Part shown: positions 18,373 to 25,329 of the stretch, piece by piece | Numbering within the stretch: position 1 is the stretch's first letter | Layout of the letters: each line of letters opens with the position of its first letter | Source: an uncultured Bacteroidales bacterium | GTDB taxonomy: Bacteria; Bacteroidota; Bacteroidia; Bacteroidales; Muribaculaceae | NCBI GenBank assembly: GCA_902787185.1 | Contig: CADAFP010000004.1 | Coordinates: 44,675 to 108,674, forward strand | DNA: 64,000 bases | Reading direction: 5' to 3' | Notes under the pieces: model-generated | Told to the model about the DNA's origin: nothing | What the model saw: the letters and a program-made list of their open reading frames with translations, nothing else | The model's database searches: none | Position numbers and translations under genes: made by a program

Positions 18373-19578
18373 TTACTTCTTGATGCCCATCTTCTTAGCG
18401 ATCTTGGCGGGGATAGCATCCTTGTGTACGAGGATGTTCAACGTCTTGGCGCGGAAGAAGGCCTCACTGCAATAGAAGAAGCCCTCATACAGTTGGTTGG
18501 TGTCCCAGCTGTTCTGTACCTTGAAGTACTTGTTGCCTTCCTGGTCAACAGCCTTACCCATGATGACCATGCCGTGGTCGTCGGTGGTCTCCTTGTTGTC
18601 GAACATCTCCTGGCGCTCTTCGGGGGTAACCCACTGTTCCTTAACCGGGCCCTTGATGTCCCACAACTCTGCCTCACGGTCGCGGTCGCTGAGCTGTGCC
18701 CAACGAGCCATATCGGTACCCTCGGCATCGGGAACTTCTTTCTTGACAGGCAGGATGGCATAACCATTGCGCCACTTGAATCCCTTCTCGCTCACGTCCG
18801 AACCCCAAGCGATGCTGTAGCCGTTGTCGATAGCATAGTTGGCAATCTCCAGCAGCTCATCGATGGGCACATTCTGATAGCTGGACCACAACCAGTTGTC
18901 GGCCACCTCAAGGATGAAGGGCTGATAGTAGGGGTGGTGGGTGAACGATGCAATGGGCACATAGTCGTCCATGTTGAGGCCGAGGCTGGCAGCCCAGGTC
19001 TGAGGAGTCCAGGTCTTGCCCTCATAGACGAAAGTCTCGGGCATCTTGCCCATGTAGCTGTCGAGGATAGCCTGCAGACCTTCCTTCCAAGCGGGGGTGA
19101 GCTTGCCGAGGCTATGCTTGTTGATGGTGCCGACATAGCCGCTCAGCAGTGAGGTCAACTCGCTGGTGCTGAATTTCTTGTCGCCATAGGTCATGCCGGT
19201 ATAGACCTCGTTGGGAACCATACCGTAGGTGCGCCAAACGTAGGGCACGTCCTCGCTGGCACCGCCCTCGGCAAAGTTGATTTCGCCATCCATGCGGATG
19301 AACTTGATGGCTTTGTCATAGTAGCAGTGGTTAACCACGAAGCCCTCGCTCAGGTGTACTTCCTTGCCTGTGAGACGCAGGATCTCGTTCTCAAAGAAGG
19401 AGTTGGTGGAGTAGCACCAGCACGTACCGGACTTGTTCTGGTCCTTGACGGGGGTGTGACGGATAACCTTGGTGTCGGTGAACTTGAATCCAGTGCTGTC
19501 GGGGATGACAACCTTGCTGTCGGCCATGACGTTAATGGCTACGGCCGAAGCAAGCAGTAAGAATAAGAATTTCTTCAT
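18373..19578 (-). CDS. Secreted C1B (PepC/bleomycin hydrolase-like) cysteine peptidase
   Basis: Papain-clan aminopeptidase of the C1B group, 401 aa from the ATG at 19578. That start gives the signal peptide MKKFLFLLLASAVAINVMA, and the -7 promoter box lies at 19639-19646, inside the longer open frame. The active site is readable: Gln in KDQNKSGTCWCYS before catalytic Cys53, His in DDHGMVIMG, and Asn in KVQNSWDT. PepC homologues are usually cytosolic hexamers; a leader peptide as here is common in Bacteroidales. The C-terminus PAKIAKKMGIKK is lysine-rich. No dockerin. Likely trims peptides in the periplasm. Confidence 0.9.
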   Translation of the reverse strand: MKKFLFLLLASAVAINVMADSKVVIPDSTGFKFTDTKVIRHTPVKDQNKSGTCWCYSTNSFFENEILRLTGKEVHLSEGFVVNHCYYDKAIKFIRMDGEINFAEGGASEDVPYVWRTYGMVPNEVYTGMTYGDKKFSTSELTSLLSGYVGTINKHSLGKLTPAWKEGLQAILDSYMGKMPETFVYEGKTWTPQTWAASLGLNMDDYVPIASFTHHPYYQPFILEVADNWLWSSYQNVPIDELLEIANYAIDNGYSIAWGSDVSEKGFKWRNGYAILPVKKEVPDAEGTDMARWAQLSDRDREAELWDIKGPVKEQWVTPEERQEMFDNKETTDDHGMVIMGKAVDQEGNKYFKVQNSWDTNQLYEGFFYCSEAFFRAKTLNILVHKDAIPAKIAKKMGIKK

Positions 19579-19638
19579 AAAATAATTGTTACTTATAATT
19601 AATGTATAGGTTAATTGTGTAAATGTCAATATAACTCG

Positions 19639-19646
19639 CAAAGATA
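19639..19646 (-). promoter_or_regulatory. -7 box of the C1B peptidase gene
   Basis: CAAAGATA (TATCTTTG on the minus strand), 61 nt before the ATG at 19578. Confidence 0.55.
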
Positions 19647-19690
19647 ATGATATTTTTTGAATTGCTGCCCTTTTAAGTGAATAAAATAAA

Positions 19691-19736
19691 AAAATGTCCC
19701 GACTTGGCTGGTTAAGTCATGGCGGGACACTGATTT
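19691..19736. other. Terminator-like hairpin between divergent genes
   Basis: TGTCCCG at 19695-19701 pairs with CGGGACA at 19723-19729. Inner ACTT/AAGT pairing is also possible. It is flanked by an A-run on the left and ATTTTT on the right. Both neighbouring genes point away from it, so it terminates neither of them. Confidence 0.5.
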
Positions 19737-19810
19737 TTCCAAGAATTAGATAGATAAGATTTGATTGATAAATCTTCGATGATCATATATGATGGGCAAA
19801 AGTACAAAAA

Positions 19811-19841
19811 TTTGCTGAATGGAGAAAAATTATTACCTTTG
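19811..19841 (+). promoter_or_regulatory. Promoter of mutS2 placed directly at the start codon
   Basis: TTTG (19811-19814), 19 nt spacer, TACCTTTG (19834-19841): a near-ideal Bacteroidetes promoter. Transcription would be expected to begin within about 4-6 nt of 19841, essentially at the ATG at 19846. Confidence 0.72.
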
Positions 19842-19845
19842 TGCA

Positions 19846-22299
19846 ATGATTTATCCCTCAAATTTTGAGACCAAGATTGGCTTTGATGCCGTGAGGCGCG
19901 AACTCGAGCGCCACTGCGTGAGCGCGTTGGGTGCCGCCAACGTGCCGCTACTGCGTTTCTCGACCCGCCGCGATGAGGTTGTGCGGTGGCTCGAGGAGAC
20001 CAACGAGTTCCTGTCTATCATCGTGACAGGCAAGGAATTCCCTCTGAGTTATTACTTCGACTTGCGTGTCGTTCTCAAGGAAGTGGCCACACCGGGCACC
20101 TTCCTCTCGGCTGAACGCCTGTTCGACCTTCAGCGCCTGCTGGTGACCGTGACTCAGATTGTGCGCTTTTTTGCTGCCAACGGTGAGTCGGGCACGCCAT
20201 ACCCGCGCCTGCGGGAACTGACCAGCGGCATGCAGGCTTTCCCCGAACTGAGCGCCGCCATCGGCCACATCCTTGACAAGGCGGGCAATATCAAGGATAC
20301 CGCTTCGCCACATCTGCATGAACTGCGCACCGCCATCGCGCGCGTGACCAGCAGCATCAACGGCACCCTGCGGCGCATCATTGCCCAAGGCAAGCAGGAT
20401 GGTATCCTCGATAATGACGTGCAGCCCTCGTTGCGCGATGGCAGGTTGGTGCTCCCCGTGAGCGCCATGAACAAGCGCAAGTTGCACGGCATCGTCCATG
20501 ACGAGAGTGCGACGGGAAAGACCGTGTTTATCGAGCCTGACGCCATCGTCGAGGCCAACAACCGCATCCGTGAGACCGAGGCCGAGATTGCCCGCGAAAT
20601 CATCCGCATCCTCACCGAGGTGACCGACTTGATACGTCCCCACCTCGACGACCTTGCCGCCGTTCTCGAGACCTTGGGACGGCTCGACTTCATCCGCGCC
20701 AAGGCGTTATTCGCCCAGGACGTGGGGGCACAGATGTGCCATGTGGACCGCAAGCCCGTCATCGAGTGGTACAATGCCATCCATCCCGCCTTGATGCTCT
20801 CGTTGAGGACGCAGGGCAAGGAAGTGGTGCCGCTGAACATCAGCCTAAACAAGCAAGACCGCATCCTGGTCATCTCGGGACCTAACGCCGGTGGTAAGTC
20901 GGTGTGCCTGAAGACCGTGGGCGTGGTGCAGTATATGGTGCAGTGTGGCTTGTTGCCCACCTTGCGTGACAATTCGCACATGGGCATCTTTCATGACATC
21001 TTCATCGACATCGGTGACCAGCAGAGCATCGAGAACGACCTGAGTACCTACAGCAGCCACCTGCAGAACATGAAACTGTTTCTGTCGCGTGGCGGCAAGG
21101 AAACGCTCATCCTCATCGACGAGATGGGCAGCGGCACTGAGCCCCAGATTGGCGGTGCCATCGCCCAGTCCATCCTGGAGCAGCTCAACGAACACCAGGT
21201 GATGGGCGTGGTAACAACCCACTACCAGAACCTCAAGCACTTTGCCGAGGAGACCGATGGCGTGGTCAACGGCGCGATGCTCTATGACCGTCAGCGCATG
21301 CAGCCGCTGTTCCAGTTGTCAATGGGATACCCGGGCAGCTCGTTTGCCATCGAGATTGCCCGCAAGACTGGACTCCCTCAGGCTGTCATCGACAAGGCCA
21401 GCGAGATAGTGGGCAGCGACTATATCAACATGGATAAGTACCTGCTCGACATCGTGCGCGACCGCCGCTATTGGGAGAACAAGCGTCAGGACATCCGCTC
21501 CAAGGAGAAGCGTCTGGACCAGATGATTGCCGACTATGACGAGCGCCTGGACAACATCCGCGCCGAGCACAGGCAGATTATCCATGACGCCCGTGCCGAG
21601 GCCCAGGAACTGTTGCGCGGCAGCAATGCCCAGATTGAACGGACCATCAAGGAGATACGCAATCAGCAGGCCGAGAAAGAGCGCACCAAGGAATTGCGCC
21701 GACAGCTGGACGAGTTCAAGCAGCGACTCAACGAGCAGGAGCCTGAGGCGCCTTCACGACTCCAGGAACTCACGCCCAAGGACAAGCCGCACCGCAAGCA
21801 GCCCAAGAAGAAGACGCCTCAGCCCATGACTAAGGACCGTCCTATGCAGGCTGGCGATAATGTGGTGCTCAAGGGCACCACGACCGTGGGCACGCTCATC
21901 AGCATCGATGAGAAATATGCACTGGTGGCATTCGGCAACATCAAGACACGTGTCGAGGCCGACAAGGTGGAACGCACCATGCGCAAGGAGAAAAAGCAGA
22001 AGACCGAGTCGTTGGGTCGCGCCACTACCGACGAAATCAGGACCCGTCAGCTGAACTTCAAGCCCGATATCGATGTGCGCGGTATGCGTGCCGACGAGGC
22101 TCTGCAGGCCATCACCTACTTTATCGACGATGCCATCCAGTTCAGCGCCCAGCGCGTGCGCATCCTGCACGGCACGGGTACTGGAGCCTTGAAGGTGGCC
22201 ATCAGGGAATATCTCCACACGGTGAGTGGTGTTAAGAGCTACCGCGATGAGCACGTGCAGTTTGGCGGTGCTGGCATCACCGTCGTAGACCTGGAATAA
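19846..22299 (+). CDS. mutS2: Endonuclease MutS2 (Smr-domain MutS family ATPase)
   Basis: 817-aa MutS2, implicated in recombination control and in ribosome-collision rescue in other bacteria. The start at 19846 gives the family N-terminus MIYPSNFETKIGFD; a longer frame from 19819 would overlap the promoter. Core and clamp helices come first, then the ATPase with Walker A GPNAGGKS at residues 345-352, Walker B LILIDEMGSGTEP and signature STYSSHLQNM. A long coiled coil follows (about 525-640), then a Lys/Pro-rich linker. The C-terminal Smr domain at about 741-815 has DVRGMRADEAL and HGTGTGALK. MutS mismatch-recognition domain I is absent, as expected. Confidence 0.95.
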   Translation: MIYPSNFETKIGFDAVRRELERHCVSALGAANVPLLRFSTRRDEVVRWLEETNEFLSIIVTGKEFPLSYYFDLRVVLKEVATPGTFLSAERLFDLQRLLVTVTQIVRFFAANGESGTPYPRLRELTSGMQAFPELSAAIGHILDKAGNIKDTASPHLHELRTAIARVTSSINGTLRRIIAQGKQDGILDNDVQPSLRDGRLVLPVSAMNKRKLHGIVHDESATGKTVFIEPDAIVEANNRIRETEAEIAREIIRILTEVTDLIRPHLDDLAAVLETLGRLDFIRAKALFAQDVGAQMCHVDRKPVIEWYNAIHPALMLSLRTQGKEVVPLNISLNKQDRILVISGPNAGGKSVCLKTVGVVQYMVQCGLLPTLRDNSHMGIFHDIFIDIGDQQSIENDLSTYSSHLQNMKLFLSRGGKETLILIDEMGSGTEPQIGGAIAQSILEQLNEHQVMGVVTTHYQNLKHFAEETDGVVNGAMLYDRQRMQPLFQLSMGYPGSSFAIEIARKTGLPQAVIDKASEIVGSDYINMDKYLLDIVRDRRYWENKRQDIRSKEKRLDQMIADYDERLDNIRAEHRQIIHDARAEAQELLRGSNAQIERTIKEIRNQQAEKERTKELRRQLDEFKQRLNEQEPEAPSRLQELTPKDKPHRKQPKKKTPQPMTKDRPMQAGDNVVLKGTTTVGTLISIDEKYALVAFGNIKTRVEADKVERTMRKEKKQKTESLGRATTDEIRTRQLNFKPDIDVRGMRADEALQAITYFIDDAIQFSAQRVRILHGTGTGALKVAIREYLHTVSGVKSYRDEHVQFGGAGITVVDLE

Positions 22300-22384
22300 T
22301 TAGAAATTAGAAATTAGGAGTTAGGAGTTAGGAGTGTGGATACCACCTAAAGCCTAAAACCTAAAACCTAAAGCCTAAAAAAGA
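22300..22384. repeat. TTAGG/CCTAAA intergenic repeat cluster 1
   Basis: TTAGAAA and TTAGGAG units are followed by CCTAAA/CCTAAAG units. The TTAGG half and the CCTAA half are mutually complementary around GTGGATACCAC, so a stem is possible. It lies between mutS2 and the M3 peptidase gene. Confidence 0.7.
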
Positions 22385-22386
22385 AA

Positions 22387-24432
22387 ATGATTGAGAACAA
22401 CATATTTATCAAGCCGTTCAGGACAATGGGTGGGGCAGTGCCCTTTGACCGCATCACTACGGCCGACTATGCGCCTGCCATCCGCGAGGGCATCAAGGAA
22501 CATGATGCCGAGGTGAAAGCCATCGCCGACAATGAGGCTGAGGCTACGTTTGAGAACACCATCGTGGCACTGGATCGTGCCGGCGCGACGCTCAACCGTG
22601 TGCTGGGTGTGTTCTATCCCATGTTGTCGGCCAACGCCGATGACGCGTTGCTGGCGTTGAGCGAGCGCATGGCTCCGGTGCTGAGCGAACACTTCAACAG
22701 CATCACCCTCAACGAACAGTTGTGGCAGCGCGTGAAGCACGTTCATGACAGTTTTGATGCCACGGGGTATGACGCGGAAGACCAGATGCTGCTGCGGGAA
22801 ACCTACGACGGTTTTGTGCGCAGTGGAGCCAATCTGCAAGGCGCAGACCGTGACCGCTACCGTCAGCTGTCCAAACGCTTGACCGAATTGACGTTGAAGT
22901 TTGACCAGAATGCTCTTAAGGAGACACCTCGCTATGAATTGTGGCTGACCGAAAAAGACCTTGACGGACTGCCCGAGAGTGCCCTCGACAGCTACAAACA
23001 GGCCGCCAAGGACAAGGGACGTGAAAATGAGTGGCTGGTGGCACTCCATGCTCCCAGCTATATCCCGTTTATGAAATATAGCGACCGTCGCGACCTGCGC
23101 GAGAAGTTGTACAAGATGTATAACCGCCAGTGTACCGAGGGGGAGTATTGCAATTTGGACGTCTTGCGTGACATCGCCAACACCCGCTTGGATGTGGCTC
23201 GGCTGATGGGCTGCAAGACCTATGCCGACTATAAGCTGCAGCACACGATGGCCCAGACACCCGCCAACGTTTATAACATGTTGAACCGGTTGCGTGACGC
23301 CTACCTGCCTGTCGAGCGCAGCGAGATGGAGCGGCTCACCGCCTTTGCCACCAAGTTGGAGGGCAAGCCCGTCCAGATCATGCCGTGGGATTACAGTTAC
23401 TATAGCAACAAGGAGAAAGACTCCATGTTCGAAATCAACGACGAGTTGCTGCGGCCTTATTTCGAGTTGGGCGCTGTGACCAATGGCGTGTTTGGCTTTG
23501 CCAAGCGGATGTATGGCCTGCGTTTCACACCCAACCATGACGCCCAGGTCTTTCACCCCGAGGTGGAGGTCTATGACGTGACCGACGAGGACGGGCGCGC
23601 TGTGGGAATGCTCTATCTGGATTTCTTCCCCCGCACCACCAAGCAGAGCGGGGCTTGGATGACGAGCTTCCGTGAGCAATATATCGACGAGTATGGCAAC
23701 GACGTGCGGCCGCTGGTGACGTTGACGATGAATTTCACCCGTCCCACCGACACCAAGCCGTCGCTGTTGACCGTGCGCGAGGTGGAGACCTTCATGCATG
23801 AGTTTGGACACGCCTTGCACCAGTTGCTGTCCCGTTGCAAGTATCAGTCGTTGTCGGGAACCAACGTCTATCGCGACTTTGTCGAGGTGCCCTCACAGTT
23901 CAACGAGAATTACGTCTATGAGCGCGAATTTCTGGACAGCTTCGCTCGTCATTACCAGACGGGCGAGCCCGTGCCCCAGGAACTGATCGACCGCCTGATT
24001 GCCTCGTCGCAGTATGGCGCCGCCTACGCCTGCGTGCGCCAGTTGGGCTTCGGCTTCATCGACATGACGTGGCACAGCATCACCGCCCCCTATGAGGGCA
24101 GCGCTTTTGAGTTTGAGCATGACGCGGTCAAGGACGTGCAGGCCTTTGAGCCTGTTGAGGGCTGCATCATGTCGCCCCAGTTTACCCATATCTTTTCGGG
24201 TGGCTATGCGGCGGGTTATTATGGCTATAAGTGGGCCGAGGTGATTGAGTGTGACGCTTTCGACAAGTTCAAGCAGGACGGCATCTTCAACCGCGACACA
24301 GCCCGCCAGTGGGTCGAGAACATCCTCTCACGGGGCGGCACCGAAGCACCCATGACGCTGTACAAGCGCTTCCGTGGCAGCGATCCCGGCATCGAGGCCA
24401 TGATGCGCCGCGACGGCATTATAAATAAATGA
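22387..24432 (+). CDS. M3 family oligopeptidase (Dcp/oligopeptidase A-like)
   Basis: 681-aa zinc metallopeptidase of the thimet oligopeptidase family, cleaving short peptides. Zinc motif HEFGH at residues 471-475 with the surrounding TFMHEFGHALHQLLS, and the downstream Glu/His region FVEVPSQFNEN. The N-terminus NNIFIKPFRTMGGAVPFDRI is typical of the Bacteroidales Dcp-like group. No signal peptide, so cytosolic. The stop overlaps the start of the GNAT gene (ATG inside the terminal codons), so the two are co-translated. Whether it acts as a dipeptidyl carboxypeptidase or an endopeptidase cannot be read from sequence. Confidence 0.92.
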   Translation: MIENNIFIKPFRTMGGAVPFDRITTADYAPAIREGIKEHDAEVKAIADNEAEATFENTIVALDRAGATLNRVLGVFYPMLSANADDALLALSERMAPVLSEHFNSITLNEQLWQRVKHVHDSFDATGYDAEDQMLLRETYDGFVRSGANLQGADRDRYRQLSKRLTELTLKFDQNALKETPRYELWLTEKDLDGLPESALDSYKQAAKDKGRENEWLVALHAPSYIPFMKYSDRRDLREKLYKMYNRQCTEGEYCNLDVLRDIANTRLDVARLMGCKTYADYKLQHTMAQTPANVYNMLNRLRDAYLPVERSEMERLTAFATKLEGKPVQIMPWDYSYYSNKEKDSMFEINDELLRPYFELGAVTNGVFGFAKRMYGLRFTPNHDAQVFHPEVEVYDVTDEDGRAVGMLYLDFFPRTTKQSGAWMTSFREQYIDEYGNDVRPLVTLTMNFTRPTDTKPSLLTVREVETFMHEFGHALHQLLSRCKYQSLSGTNVYRDFVEVPSQFNENYVYEREFLDSFARHYQTGEPVPQELIDRLIASSQYGAAYACVRQLGFGFIDMTWHSITAPYEGSAFEFEHDAVKDVQAFEPVEGCIMSPQFTHIFSGGYAAGYYGYKWAEVIECDAFDKFKQDGIFNRDTARQWVENILSRGGTEAPMTLYKRFRGSDPGIEAMMRRDGIINK

Positions 24433-24932
24433 GCAGAGGTGTCATGAGAAGGACTTTCAGGAAAGCGAGGATGGAGGATGTGCCCAGGATTATGGAGCTC
24501 ATCGACGAGGCACGCGCCATCATGCGCTCGTGCGGCAACGTGAACCAGTGGATTGACGGTTACCCAAGCCGTGAGACCATCGAGAATGACATCCTGGGCG
24601 GCCATTGCTACCTGTGCGTGGAGCAGGGTGGGGAAGTGGTCGCCTCGTTTGCCTTCATCCCCGGCCCCGAACCCACCTACAAGGAAATCTATGAGGGTGG
24701 GTGGCTGGATGACAAGCCCTATTACGTCGTTCACCGCCTGGCGAGCACCGGTGACAGCCACGGCATCTTCAACGACGTCATGGACTACTGTATGGCCGTT
24801 GCCGGCACCCTGCGCATCGACACCCACCGCGACAATGTCATCATGCGCCACGTCATCGACCGCTACGGCTTCACCTACTGCGGCATCATCTACCTCCTCA
24901 ACGGCGACGAACGCCTCGCCTACCAAAAATAA
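24429..24932 (+). CDS. GNAT family N-acetyltransferase
   Basis: 167-aa acetyltransferase with the GNAT order: RKARMEDVPRIMELIDEAR (beta1-alpha1), central strands GGHCYLCVEQGGEVVASFAFI, the PYYVVHRLASTGDSHGIFNDV segment where the acetyl-CoA pyrophosphate loop sits, and DTHRDNVIMRHVIDRYGFTYCGII at the end. The usual Q/RxxGxG/A loop is weak. It overlaps the M3 peptidase stop by four bases, so the pair is probably one transcript. The substrate is unknown; similar proteins are annotated only by family. Confidence 0.85.
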   Translation: MSRGVMRRTFRKARMEDVPRIMELIDEARAIMRSCGNVNQWIDGYPSRETIENDILGGHCYLCVEQGGEVVASFAFIPGPEPTYKEIYEGGWLDDKPYYVVHRLASTGDSHGIFNDVMDYCMAVAGTLRIDTHRDNVIMRHVIDRYGFTYCGIIYLLNGDERLAYQK

Positions 24933-24939
24933 CCCCCTT

Positions 24940-25245
24940 CCTCAAACAACTCTTTCAAACAATTTTTTTCAAACAACATAAACTAAGTTGAACAACATAA
25001 ACAACATCATTTTTTAGCCAATCCTATTAATCCAATTAATCCGCCGACCCCAAAAAAAGCGCAGATGCCCATTCGTTTAATTAGAGAAATTCGCCGTTTA
25101 TAAAAAAGTACGCGGATGACCTCAGAAAGAATCAGAAAAAACAGTTGTTTAAAAAAGTTGTTTAAAGAAAAGTGCGCGGATGCCAAAAAGAAATGTTGTT
25201 TAAGTTGTTCCCCGTTGTCCATGTTGTTTGACGATTGTTGTTTGA
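24940..25245 (+). repeat. Long intergenic repeat copy R1
   Basis: Occupies most of the gene-free stretch 24933-25329. Shares with copy R3 (29060-29310) an identical core CAAACAACATAAACTAAG followed by TTGAACAAC, the block ATTAATCCGCCGACCCCAAA, GCGGATGCC motifs, TTGTTTAAAAAAGTTGTTTA, and GTTGTTCCCCGTTGTCCA at the end. R1 has about 50 extra bases around 25062-25105. Same orientation as R3. Confidence 0.8.
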
Positions 25246-25263
25246 AGATTGTTGTTAAAAAAG

Positions 25264-25294
25264 TTGTTTTCTTTCATTATTTCCCTTAATTTTG
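25264..25294 (+). promoter_or_regulatory. Promoter of LRR-C
   Basis: TTG at 25264-25266, 20-nt spacer, TAATTTTG at 25287-25294. The leader is about 31 nt before the ATG at 25330. Confidence 0.65.
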
Positions 25295-25329
25295 CGTCAA
25301 TATTAACAACAATAACCCCCTATATATCT

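Noticed and set aside
22375-23820. 481-aa open frame on the minus strand
   Set aside because: Fully antisense to the M3 peptidase; its His/Gln/Val-rich composition is the mirror of a GC-biased coding frame.
25007-25222. 71-aa open frame in repeat R1
   Set aside because: Lies wholly in the low-complexity intergenic repeat and is not preserved as a frame in R3.
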